Origin: Aquabacterium sp. A7-Y
GTDB lineage: Bacteria; Pseudomonadota; Gammaproteobacteria; Burkholderiales; Burkholderiaceae_C
DNA: 64,000 bases
Assembly: GCF_026153205.1 (NCBI RefSeq)
Contig: NZ_JAPFBW010000030.1
Coordinates: forward strand, 1 to 64,000
Direction of reading: 5' to 3'
Below, piece after piece: positions 41,187 through 49,513 of the stretch. Numbering within the stretch: position 1 is the first letter of the stretch; each line of letters opens with the position of its first letter. Made by a program: the position numbers and the translations under genes. The notes below the pieces were generated by a model. The model searched no databases. It was not told where the DNA came from and saw only the letters and a program-made list of their open reading frames with translations.

Positions 41187-43076
41187 ATGCTCCAGATCCG
41201 AGTCGTGAGTGTGGCCGGCCAGAGACCGGCTTCCGCGATGGCGGCCCAGTTCGGGCCCACCGGCGGAACCATAGGCCGCAACGAAGGCAATACCCTGGTG
41301 CTGCCCGACGAGGCCAAGACCATTTCGCGGCAGCAGGCGCTGGTCCAGATGCAGGGCGGCCAGTACGTGCTGATCGACAAGGGCGCCAACCCGACCCTGC
41401 GCAACCGCGTGCCGGTGGGCGCGGGCCAGGCGGTGCCGCTGAGCGGCGGCGACGAGCTGCGCATCGGGCCCTATGTGCTGATGGTCGAGGCGCCGGCCTC
41501 GCGGCCTTTTGACGCGAACAGCACCCAGGTCAAGGATCCCGGCGCAACAGCGTCGGCGCCGATGCAGGGTCACGGTGGCGGGGTGCCCGCCACCGGCTTC
41601 GATCCCTTCGCGCTACCGCCCTCCGCGCCTGTGCCGGCGGCAGGGCGTGTCGGCGCTCCCGCCCCGGCGCCGGGTGATCCCTTCGCCGACCTGTTCGGCT
41701 CGCCGGGCGCGCCGGTCTCGCCCCAGGCGCCTTCGGCGCCGCGCCTGCCCGCGGGCCCGATCACCGGCCTGGGCGCTCCGGCTGCCGCTCCGGGCGGTAT
41801 CCCGGACGACTTCGACCCTTTCGCGAGCCTGCCGAAGCCGATGACGGCTCCCGGCACGGGCGGGTTCAACCCGCTCAGCTCAGGCAGCCGCCGCGTGCCG
41901 GCGCCCATCCCCTTCGACGCGCGCGCGGGGCATGAGGACCTGCTCGGCCCGGCGGTCGAGAAATCGGCTTCGATCGATGAATTGTTCGGCCTGGGCAATG
42001 CGCCGGCCAACCCGCTCGACGTGCTGGGCGCGCCGGCCGGCGTGAACCCGTCCTCGCAGCCCGTCGACGACCCGCTGGCGCTGTTCGGCGGTGCCCCGGC
42101 CGGCGGCGGCGCCGGTCCGGCCCAGGCCGACCAGACGCCAGCCGTGCATTCGGCCTTCGCCTTGCCGCAGGTGTCACCCCCGGCGCACTCCGGCCCGACC
42201 CCGATGCCGCCGCTGCCGCCGGCCGGTGGTGCGCATGGCAGGCCCGTCACGGCCAAGGCCATCGACGACCTGCTGGCCTCCGTCGGCCCGCTCGATCCCA
42301 AGGGCGCCACCGGCCAGTTCCGGGTGGCCCAGCCGACCCAGTCCGCGCCGCTGCCGACCCCGGCGGCAGCGCCCGTGCCGGCGCCTGTGCCCGGCGCGGC
42401 GCCGGCGGCAGGGCCGGTCTCCGGTGCTGCTGCGCCGGGCACCCCCGCCGCGTCGGCCAGCCAGGTCTCGGTCGACACGCTGATGGCGGCCTTCTGCGAA
42501 GGACTCGGCAGCCCGCTCAACCTGCCTGACGGCGTGACCGAGGAGTTCATGTACCGCATGGGCGGCCTGGTGCGCGAGGCGGTGCAGGGTACGGTGGACC
42601 TGCTCAGCGCCCGCGCGGTCACCAAGCGCGAGGTCAAGGCCAGCGCGACCATGATCATGGAGCGCAACAACAACCCGCTGAAGTTCTCGCCCGACGCCAA
42701 GACGGCGATGCTCTACCTGGTGTCGGGCCGGCTCAATCCGGCCTTCATGCCCCCCATCACCGCGATGCGCGACGCCTACTACGACCTGCGTTCGCACCAG
42801 TTCGGTTTCATGGCCGGTACCAAGGCGGCGCTCGAAGGTGTGCTGGAGCGCTTCGAGCCGCAGCGCCTGGAAGGGCGGCTGAGCACGCGTGGATTGGTCG
42901 AGTCCATCATTCCGGCCGCCCGCAAGGCCCGGTTGTGGGACCTCTTCACCGAGCTGTACAAGGAAATCGCGCAAGAAGCCGAAGACGACTTCCACGCGCT
43001 GTTCGGCCAGGCCTTCCTGAAGGCCTACGAGGAGCACGTCGAGGCCCTGAAACGCGACATGCCGCCGCAAGAGTGA
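41187..43076 (+). CDS. tagH: T6SS FHA-domain protein TagH (Fha)
   Basis: 629 residues. N-terminal FHA domain (~1-100) with TIGRNEGNTLVLPDEAKTISRQQ; the GR pair (30-31) and S47-R48 are kept, but the usual histidine of the SRxxHA-type loop is glutamine here (Q50). A long Pro/Ala/Gly-rich linker (~105-425) is followed by the T6SS FHA C-terminal domain (~430-629: LMAAFCEGLGSPLNLPDG, REVKASATMIMERNNNPLKF, HALFGQAFLKAYEEHVEAL). Fha proteins read a threonine-phosphorylation switch to trigger T6SS assembly. Phosphatase gene follows 8 bp later. No kinase gene is present in this cluster. Confidence 0.93.
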   Translation: MLQIRVVSVAGQRPASAMAAQFGPTGGTIGRNEGNTLVLPDEAKTISRQQALVQMQGGQYVLIDKGANPTLRNRVPVGAGQAVPLSGGDELRIGPYVLMVEAPASRPFDANSTQVKDPGATASAPMQGHGGGVPATGFDPFALPPSAPVPAAGRVGAPAPAPGDPFADLFGSPGAPVSPQAPSAPRLPAGPITGLGAPAAAPGGIPDDFDPFASLPKPMTAPGTGGFNPLSSGSRRVPAPIPFDARAGHEDLLGPAVEKSASIDELFGLGNAPANPLDVLGAPAGVNPSSQPVDDPLALFGGAPAGGGAGPAQADQTPAVHSAFALPQVSPPAHSGPTPMPPLPPAGGAHGRPVTAKAIDDLLASVGPLDPKGATGQFRVAQPTQSAPLPTPAAAPVPAPVPGAAPAAGPVSGAAAPGTPAASASQVSVDTLMAAFCEGLGSPLNLPDGVTEEFMYRMGGLVREAVQGTVDLLSARAVTKREVKASATMIMERNNNPLKFSPDAKTAMLYLVSGRLNPAFMPPITAMRDAYYDLRSHQFGFMAGTKAALEGVLERFEPQRLEGRLSTRGLVESIIPAARKARLWDLFTELYKEIAQEAEDDFHALFGQAFLKAYEEHVEALKRDMPPQE

Positions 43077-43084
43077 GAGCCGCC

Positions 43085-43906
43085 ATGCTGGAGCTGCACG
43101 CCCATCTTCTGCACAACCAGGGCGGACGTTCCTATCAAGAGGATGCCTACGGTCTGCGCGTCTCCGAGGACATCGCCTGCGTCGTCGTGGCCGACGGCGC
43201 CGGAGGTCACGGGGGCGGCGACCTGGCGTCCAAGCTGGTGGTGCGCGCCATCCTCGAGCAGCACTCGCTGCGGCCGCGCTGCTCGATGGAGGCAGCCAAC
43301 GCGCTGATCCAGCACGCGCAGCAGGTCGTGCTGGCCGGGCAGAGCAAGTTCGCACAGTACCCGGACATGCGCTCGACCGTCATCCTGGCGCTGGTGGACC
43401 TGCTGAGTGGGCGCGCGGTCTTCGGCAATGTCGGCGACTCGCGCGCCTACTGGTTCCGCGGCGCCGAACTGCAGCTGCAGACGCGCGACCACAGCCTGGT
43501 GCAGCAGATGGTGGATGCCGGCATGATCGCCGCCTGCGACGTGCGCCAGCGCAAGGAGCGCAGCGTGCTGACCAGCTCGCTGGGCAGCGCTGGCGGCGTC
43601 GAGCCCTATGTCTACGAGCTGCCCGGCGCGGGACGCGAGGGCGATCTGCTGCTGTTGTGCACCGACGGGGTCTGGGAGTACGTGCTGGAGCAGGACATGC
43701 AGGAGCTGCTGCGCCAGGGCGGTGACGCCGAGCAGTTGCTCGCCAGCCTGGAACGCTGGGTCGACCAGCGTGCGCCCGAGAACCGCGACAACTTCACCGC
43801 CTTGCTGGCCGTCTTCAGCGGCGGCCCCGAGCCCGAGCCCGAAGAGATCGACCCGGAAACCACCGTGATCGGCCGGATCGGGTCCTATGGCAGCGATGCG
43901 GCCTGA
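43085..43906 (+). CDS. PP2C-type serine/threonine phosphatase (T6SS PppA-like)
   Basis: 273 residues from ATG 43085. Metal-binding PP2C motifs are complete: SYQEDAYG (D20), VVADGAGGHGGG (D37-G38), VFGNVGDSRAY, TRDHSLVQQM, LLLCTDGVWE and RDNFTALLAVF. In T6SS clusters this enzyme removes the phosphate that the PpkA kinase adds to Fha, switching the machine off. A C-terminal tail rich in Glu/Pro (EPEPEEIDPETTVIG) lies outside the fold and contains threonines that could themselves be FHA ligands. It follows tagH by 8 bp. Confidence 0.92.
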   Translation: MLELHAHLLHNQGGRSYQEDAYGLRVSEDIACVVVADGAGGHGGGDLASKLVVRAILEQHSLRPRCSMEAANALIQHAQQVVLAGQSKFAQYPDMRSTVILALVDLLSGRAVFGNVGDSRAYWFRGAELQLQTRDHSLVQQMVDAGMIAACDVRQRKERSVLTSSLGSAGGVEPYVYELPGAGREGDLLLLCTDGVWEYVLEQDMQELLRQGGDAEQLLASLERWVDQRAPENRDNFTALLAVFSGGPEPEPEEIDPETTVIGRIGSYGSDAA

Positions 43907-43975
43907 GCGCGCCGGTCCTCGTGGCCCGGCCGGCAGTGCACGCAGAGCGCCAGAGATACATTCAGGAGAGAACCC

Positions 43976-44896
43976 ATGAGCCCGTTGTCTTCCCGTGCTT
44001 CCGCGCGCCTCGCGCTCGCCCTGGCCGTGGCCGCCCTGGTGGGCGCCTGCGGCGATCGTCCGGCCGACGCGCCGGCCCAGCAGGTCGACAGCAGCGCTCC
44101 CGCCCCCGGAGGCACCGCGGTGCTGTTCGAGGCCAACCAGACGGTGGCCGTTACGGGGCCGGAATTTGTCGCCTGGCGCGACCGCATGCTGGCCGAGGGC
44201 GGCAGCACCAAAATCCTGCAGGTGACTGGGCGGGCCCACACCAACGAGCAGGGTCCCGCCGGCGAGGACCTGGGCCGGGCACGCGCCGAGGCGGCGAGCA
44301 TCCTCTTCATGGAGGCCCTGCCGCCGGAGCGCATCGTGCTGAAGTCGCAGCCGGCGACGGGTGATGCCCCCAGCGGACGTTTCGAGGCGGTGAGCTTCGA
44401 GTGGGTCGATGCGCCCTCGACGGTGGTGGCGGCGGCCGGTGCAGCCTCGGGAGACGCGGCAACACCGGCCGCGGGCGGGCAGGGTGCGGCCGCTTCGGCG
44501 CCCGCACCCGCGCCTGCGCCTGCCCCGTCTCCCGCGGCTTCCGCCTCCGTGCCAGTGGCCGGCGAGCCGGTGCGCTCGCTGGTGCTGTACTTCGGCACCG
44601 GGAGCGCCACGCCCCGGCTCGGCGCCGCCGAACGCCAGCAGCTGAAGGCGCTGGTCGGTACAGCGGCCGGTGCCGGCATCACGGTGCTCGGTCACGCTGA
44701 CAAGCAGGGCCAGGGTCAACGCAACCAGGCGCTCAGCGAGGCGCGCGCCCAGGCGGTGCGACAGCTGCTGGTGCGCCAAGGTGCCTCGGCCGCTTCGATC
44801 CAGGCCAGCGGACAGGGTGATGCCAGCCCGGCGGACAGCAACGACAGCGCAGAAGGCAGGGCCCGCAACCGGCGCGTCGAGATCCGGGTGCAGTGA
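43976..44896 (+). CDS. OmpA-family lipoprotein in the T6SS cluster
   Basis: 306 residues with an AGGAGAG ribosome site. Signal peptide ends in a lipobox at VGAC (C25), so it is a lipoprotein. Residues ~50-145 form a second, weaker OmpA-like region (TKILQVTGRAHTNEQG, LGRARAEAASILFMEAL). After an Ala/Pro linker, residues ~195-306 are an OmpA C-terminal domain: LVLYFGTGSATP, ITVLGHADKQGQGQRNQALSEARA (in part) and AEGRARNRRVEIRV, which binds peptidoglycan. It may anchor the T6SS to the wall, alongside TssL, which already has its own OmpA domain. It could also be a general wall anchor. Confidence 0.88.
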   Translation: MSPLSSRASARLALALAVAALVGACGDRPADAPAQQVDSSAPAPGGTAVLFEANQTVAVTGPEFVAWRDRMLAEGGSTKILQVTGRAHTNEQGPAGEDLGRARAEAASILFMEALPPERIVLKSQPATGDAPSGRFEAVSFEWVDAPSTVVAAAGAASGDAATPAAGGQGAAASAPAPAPAPAPSPAASASVPVAGEPVRSLVLYFGTGSATPRLGAAERQQLKALVGTAAGAGITVLGHADKQGQGQRNQALSEARAQAVRQLLVRQGASAASIQASGQGDASPADSNDSAEGRARNRRVEIRVQ

Positions 44897-44903
44897 GGGG
44901 CCG

Positions 44904-46154
44904 ATGATGTCGAGATCCTTTGCGGCCGAGCCGGGCCGCCGGGCTGCGCTGCGTGCGGGCGCCGTCCGGGCCGGCGTTGCGGCCCTCGTCTCCGTGCTGT
45001 CGACCGGCTGCGCCACGCAGCCGGGCCAGCCGGCGGCACCGGCACCCACTCCGGCCGTCGGTCCTGCCGCAGCCGCGCCCGCTCCGGCCGCGGCGGCGCC
45101 CGTCGCCCGGCCCATCGAGACCGAGGCCGGCCGGCTCGTGCCGGTCGCCTGGAGCGAGCTGCCCGATGTCGAGGTCGACCCGCTCGACGATGTGCACAAG
45201 AGCTTCCGCCTCAGCTGCCCCTACCTGAACCGCACACCGCAATGGCGCAGCGTCTGCGCCGAGGTGGGGCGGCTGCAGCCGGGTGACGCGGTCGGTCTGC
45301 GCAAGCTGCTGCAGGGCTTGCAGCCCTACCGGCTGGAGTCCAAGCAGGGGGAGACCAGCGGCCCGGTCACCGGCTACTACGAACCGGTGCTGCGCGGCTC
45401 GCGGACGGCGCGCAACCCGTATTTCTTCCCGCTGTATTCGCGCCCGGTCGATCTGGTGCCGCTGGATGCCAAGGCGGGCAAGGGCGTCACGCGCGGGCGG
45501 CGGCAGGGCAGCCAGGTGCTGCCTTACTGGTCCCGGGCGCAAATGGCGGCGCCGGAGGGGCAGCGCTCGATGAGCGGGCGCGAGATCGTCTGGGTCGACG
45601 ACCCGATGGACGTGATCCTGATCGAAGTGCAGGGCTCGGGCCGCGTCGCGCTGCCCGACGGCAGTGCAATCCGGCTCTCCTATGCTGACCACAACGGCCA
45701 CCCCTACCGGCCGCTGAGCAATTGGTTCAAGGAGACCGGCGAGCTGGCCTCGCCCGGCATGCTGCAGATCCGGCAGTGGGCACGCCGCAACCCTGCAGCC
45801 CGGGTGCAGGAGATGCTGCACAGCAACCCGCAGGTGGTGTTTTTCCGTTGGGAAAGCGTGGCTGACGTGACGGTCGGCCCGCGCGGCGCCGCTGGCGCGC
45901 CGCTGGTGCCGATGCGCTCCGTGGCGGTGGACCCCAAGGCGGTGCCGCTGGGGACGCCGATGTACATCGAGTTCCCCTCGCCGCTGTCGCCCAGCGTGAT
46001 GAACCGGCGTGTGGTGTTCGGCCACGACACCGGCGGCGCCATCAAGGGGCCGGTGCGGGCCGACTTCTTCTGGGGTTTCGGTGCGCATGCCGGCGAGGTG
46101 GCGGCCAAGACGCGGCAGAACGGGCGGCTCTGGGTGTTCCTGCCCAAGCCCTGA
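44904..46154 (+). CDS. mltA: Membrane-bound lytic murein transglycosylase A
   Basis: 416 residues; ATG at 44904 or 44907. Lipoprotein: twin-arginine-free signal peptide ending LSTGC (C36). MltA landmarks are SGPVTGYYEPVLRGSR, EIVWVDDPMDVILIEVQGSGRVALPDG (in part), RLSYADHNGHPYRPLSNW and the catalytic region FGHDTGGAIKGPVRADFFWGFG, whose Asp matches the general acid/base. It cleaves glycan strands, giving 1,6-anhydromuropeptides. It follows the OmpA lipoprotein by 7 bp in the tagH operon, so it may open the wall for the T6SS membrane complex. It could also be the housekeeping MltA, placed here. Confidence 0.93.
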   Translation: MMSRSFAAEPGRRAALRAGAVRAGVAALVSVLSTGCATQPGQPAAPAPTPAVGPAAAAPAPAAAAPVARPIETEAGRLVPVAWSELPDVEVDPLDDVHKSFRLSCPYLNRTPQWRSVCAEVGRLQPGDAVGLRKLLQGLQPYRLESKQGETSGPVTGYYEPVLRGSRTARNPYFFPLYSRPVDLVPLDAKAGKGVTRGRRQGSQVLPYWSRAQMAAPEGQRSMSGREIVWVDDPMDVILIEVQGSGRVALPDGSAIRLSYADHNGHPYRPLSNWFKETGELASPGMLQIRQWARRNPAARVQEMLHSNPQVVFFRWESVADVTVGPRGAAGAPLVPMRSVAVDPKAVPLGTPMYIEFPSPLSPSVMNRRVVFGHDTGGAIKGPVRADFFWGFGAHAGEVAAKTRQNGRLWVFLPKP

Positions 46155-46181
46155 GTCGGGTGCGGCCGGTGCGGCCGCCTT

Positions 46182-48464
46182 TCAGTCGGTCGGCCGGAAG
46201 CGCGCGATGATGACGCGGCACTCGATGCCCTGCGGCACCACCTCGCGCCACTCGACCTCGCCGCCCAGCTGCTTGATGCGCTTGCGGATGCCGCCCAGCC
46301 CCAGCCCGTGCGACCAGGCCGCCGGATTGCGGCCGATGCCGTTGTCTCGCACCATCAGCTCGAAGCGGTCCCCCTGCAAGGTCATCGCGATGTCGACACG
46401 GGTCGCGCGGGCATGCGCCAGGGCGTTGTTGGCGAGCTCGCGCAGCACCCGCGTGAGGGCCGACCACTGCACCACGCCGAGCGGCACGTTGCGGTCGAAG
46501 CCGACGTTCCAGGTGAGCTCGCACTCGGCCGCCTGCAGGCGGTGAACCAGGTCGGTCTTCCATTCCGCCGCGGCGTCGGAGATGTGGTGGTTCTGGGCCG
46601 CCAGGCCGCGCGTCAGGGTCTTGAGATCCTGCAAGGTGTGGCGGATGTAGTCCTCCATCTCCGGCGTCTGGGCCTGGTACATCAGGGTCAGCAGGCGCGC
46701 GCCGATATCGTCGTGCAGATCCTGAGCCAGCCGGGTGCGCTCCTCGCTGCGGCCCTGCTCGACGGCCTTGTCGAAGGCCACCGCGCGGCGCAGCTGCTCG
46801 AAAATGCGGTCGGTGAGGCGGGCGTCGTCGGCGGTGAAGACCTTGCGGCCGCGGTGGGCGAAGCGGATCACGATGGAGCCCATGGTGGGTGCGTTCGGCT
46901 GCGGGTTGACCATGTTGGGCACCGGCACCACCAGGGTCGAGCCGTCGGCCAGCACGCGCGAGCCGGCGGTGAGCTTGTCGACCACCAGGATCTCCAGCGG
47001 CTCGAACAGCTCGCGCAGCAGCCGTGTCAACAGCGCCGAGGTGCGGTCGGGTCGCACCTCGACCTCGCGCGCGATCTTGTAGAGCTGCTCGAACATGCGT
47101 TCGGTCGTCACCACGCTGCTGCCCATCAGCCGGTCCAGCAGCCACTGTCGCGCGCCGACGTACAGGCCCAGCGAGACGAACAGCGCCAGCGTCACCGAGG
47201 TCACCTGGCCGAGCGAGAAGGCGGCGACGAACAGCAGGTCCAGCGAGGTCGCCACCGTCGTGATGGCGGCCAGCAAGGAGAACTCGCGCATCACCTGCTG
47301 CGACTTCGACAGGAAGGGGATCAGCAGCAGCAGCGAGGCGAAAAACACGTACCAGATCATCGAGCCGATGATCGAGATGCTCTGCTGGATGCCCGGCTGG
47401 CCGTCGGCTATCGCGACTGCCAGGCTCAGCAGCACCCAGGTGCCCAGCGCGATGAAGCCGAAGCGCCGCAGCACCAGCGCGAAGGGATTGGGCTCGACCC
47501 TGTGCGACCAGGTCAGCAGCAGCATCGCGCAGCTGCTCAACGCGGCGCAGGCCATCTGGCACCACCACCACTTGCCCGGCAGCCAGTCCAGCCAGGACAA
47601 CACGATCAGCGCCGCCACGCAGCTCCAGGCCGCCGTGAGCCACCAGCGTGCGTGGGGCATGTGGCGAGGATAGACGGCGGTCGCATGCACGGTCGCGCCG
47701 GCGGTGAAGATGTCGAGCGCCAGGCGGACATACAGGTCCCAGTCGGCGAGGCCGCGCGGCCAGGCGAGGTCCAGCGTCGATTCGATCGCGATGAACACCA
47801 GGTTGAGCGCCTGGCACAAGGCCATCACCGCGTAGACGCCGTTGCGCTGCCCGGGCTGGGCCAGCAGCACCGCCATGGCGACGCCGTAGAGCACCAGCGC
47901 GAGCGCGCACAGCAGCCAGAACAGCAGACCCAGTCCCATCATGCCGCGCGCTTGCGGCTGCAGCTCCAGCAGGGTGCGGTCGGAAAAGTGCAACTGCACC
48001 GTGTCGCCTTGCAGCACCCGGCCGAGCTGCTCCTGGGTGGCGAGGTAGCGTGCCGCTTCGGCATCCGAGATCAGCCAGCGCGCCGAGCGCTGCAAGGCCG
48101 TCGCGTCGACGTTCACTGGACGGCCGTCGGGGCCGGACAGCGCCACCAGCGTCTTGCCCTGGGCCGCCTTCAGGGCCGGGTCGCTCGCGAGGTTCAGCTC
48201 CACCTGGCCATTGCCGGTGGCACGCCACGCGGCGCCGAGCTGGGGTTGGCCGGCCAGCCACCAGGCCAGGCAGAAGACGCCGAGGCAGCCCAGCAGCGCC
48301 GTGGCGACCAACACCCGCAGGCGCCAGCCCAGCCAGTGCGACGCGGGCGACTGACGCCCCAGGCTGCGGTCGTAGGCGTTCCATTGGCCCGTGCTCAGCA
48401 AGGCCTCCGAGCCCGGCAGCGTAGGCGGAGTCGGGTCTTGGGGTGGGTGGGGGGCGGTGGTCAT
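46182..48464 (-). CDS. Membrane sensor histidine kinase (NarX/UhpB-type, HisKA_3)
   Basis: 760 residues from ATG 48464. One membrane helix near residue 50 (LRVLVATALLGCLGVFCLAWWL in part), a ~110-residue periplasmic loop, then about seven further membrane helices (residues ~170-420), a 7TM-type sensor arrangement. A GAF-like region follows, then HisKA_3 with phosphoacceptor H584 in AQDLHDDIGARL and the ATPase domain: RELANNALAHARA (N box), VRDNGIGRN (G1) and HGLGLGGIRKRI (G2). The DLHDDIG motif marks the NarL-partner class. It lies 127 bp downstream of its regulator gene and converges with mltA (27 bp). Confidence 0.9.
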   Translation of the reverse strand: MTTAPHPPQDPTPPTLPGSEALLSTGQWNAYDRSLGRQSPASHWLGWRLRVLVATALLGCLGVFCLAWWLAGQPQLGAAWRATGNGQVELNLASDPALKAAQGKTLVALSGPDGRPVNVDATALQRSARWLISDAEAARYLATQEQLGRVLQGDTVQLHFSDRTLLELQPQARGMMGLGLLFWLLCALALVLYGVAMAVLLAQPGQRNGVYAVMALCQALNLVFIAIESTLDLAWPRGLADWDLYVRLALDIFTAGATVHATAVYPRHMPHARWWLTAAWSCVAALIVLSWLDWLPGKWWWCQMACAALSSCAMLLLTWSHRVEPNPFALVLRRFGFIALGTWVLLSLAVAIADGQPGIQQSISIIGSMIWYVFFASLLLLIPFLSKSQQVMREFSLLAAITTVATSLDLLFVAAFSLGQVTSVTLALFVSLGLYVGARQWLLDRLMGSSVVTTERMFEQLYKIAREVEVRPDRTSALLTRLLRELFEPLEILVVDKLTAGSRVLADGSTLVVPVPNMVNPQPNAPTMGSIVIRFAHRGRKVFTADDARLTDRIFEQLRRAVAFDKAVEQGRSEERTRLAQDLHDDIGARLLTLMYQAQTPEMEDYIRHTLQDLKTLTRGLAAQNHHISDAAAEWKTDLVHRLQAAECELTWNVGFDRNVPLGVVQWSALTRVLRELANNALAHARATRVDIAMTLQGDRFELMVRDNGIGRNPAAWSHGLGLGGIRKRIKQLGGEVEWREVVPQGIECRVIIARFRPTD

Positions 48465-48591
48465 GGAAGCAGGGCGTGCCGGGGCGAACTGGGGCGAGCG
48501 TACGATAGGCAAGCCGCCTGCCTGCGTCAGTCCCTAGATCGTGGGACCGATCCCGCGTGGCACGGCAGCCGCAGCCGCCGCATCGCCGGGC

Positions 48592-49356
48592 TCAGACCAG
48601 GCCCTGTTTGCTGGCCAGCACGGCCGCCTCGGCACGGCTGGACACGTTGAGCTTCTTGTAGATCGACTTGATGTGGTCGTTGACCGTGAACCACTTGATG
48701 CCCATCAGGCTCGCGATCTCCTTGATCGTGAAGCCCTTGCTCAGGTAGGTCAGCACCTCGTTTTCGCGCGGCGTGAGGCGCTCGTAGTCGAGCTTGTCGG
48801 CCGGATCCATCGGGATCGGCGGATGTGCCGGCTGCCGCACCGGCGCGGGCTGCGGCTCCGGCGTGCTGAAGCCCGAGTCACCGTAGCGCGAGGCGCCGAA
48901 CTCGCCGCCGTGCCGGAAGTGCGTCAGCAGGCGCCGCGCGATCGCCGGTGACAGCGGCGGCTGGCCGCGTACGATCTTCTGCAGTTCCTCGACCAGCACC
49001 TCGAAGCGGTCTTCCTTGAGCAGGTAGCCGTCGGCCCCGCACTGCAGCGCCGGGAAGAGGTGCTCGTCGTCGGAGTAGAGGGTCGTGATGACCTTGGTGG
49101 CGGGATACTGCGTCAGCTGGGCCAGCAACTCGAGGCCGTTGCCGTCGGGCAACTCCAGGTCGAGCAGCATCAGCTTGAAGGGATCGGGCCCGGGCACCAG
49201 CGCCTGGCCGGCTTGCAGTCCGATCTGGCGGCGCGCGGACTCCAGGTCGCCGGCTTCGGTGATCGCGATGGCGTCACTGAAGCTGTCCCGTACCACGCGG
49301 CACAGGAACGCCCGGGCAACCGGGTTGTCTTCGACGATCAGGACCTTGACTGTCAT
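48592..49356 (-). CDS. NarL/LuxR-family response regulator
   Basis: 254 residues. Receiver domain ~1-130: acidic pair E9-D10 (LIVEDNPVAR), phosphoacceptor D66 in LMLLDLELPDGNG and GADGYLLKED with the conserved lysine. An extra ~12-residue insertion precedes D66. A long Pro-rich linker (~160-190) leads to the LuxR HTH: LTPRENEVLTYLSKGFTIKEIASLM (in part), VNDHIKSIYKKLNV. It presumably pairs with the kinase downstream. It is the only DNA-binding regulator in the T6SS cluster and so the best candidate to read the TAGGGG/CCCCTA elements before tssA and tagH. Confidence 0.92.
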   Translation of the reverse strand: MTVKVLIVEDNPVARAFLCRVVRDSFSDAIAITEAGDLESARRQIGLQAGQALVPGPDPFKLMLLDLELPDGNGLELLAQLTQYPATKVITTLYSDDEHLFPALQCGADGYLLKEDRFEVLVEELQKIVRGQPPLSPAIARRLLTHFRHGGEFGASRYGDSGFSTPEPQPAPVRQPAHPPIPMDPADKLDYERLTPRENEVLTYLSKGFTIKEIASLMGIKWFTVNDHIKSIYKKLNVSSRAEAAVLASKQGLV

Positions 49357-49361
49357 TTGTA

Positions 49362-49384
49362 TGCGCCTTCCTCCAACAGGCGCA
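49362..49384 (-). promoter_or_regulatory. Hairpin carrying the response-regulator ribosome site
   Basis: On this strand TGCGCC (49384-49379) can pair with GGCGCA (49367-49362); the GGAGG ribosome site lies in the 11-base loop, and the ATG follows 6 bases after the stem. Such a loop can make initiation sensitive to structure, but a six-pair stem may be incidental in this GC-rich genome. Confidence 0.35.
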
Positions 49385-49513
49385 ATGGTAGCGCAGCCAT
49401 TTGCCCACCCGGCGGCAATGTCACTTCATCACGGGACAGTTCTGGCCCTTCGAACCGGTGCCGGCCGGCGTCCGGCCGCCCTGGACCCCGGGCGGCCGCC
49501 GGGCCGGCGGCTT

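Noticed and set aside
49458-49512. GC-rich inverted repeat after the quinone oxidoreductase as an intrinsic terminator
   Set aside because: Arms pair imperfectly, there are several alternative foldings and no T-run; mentioned with the gene but not called as a site.
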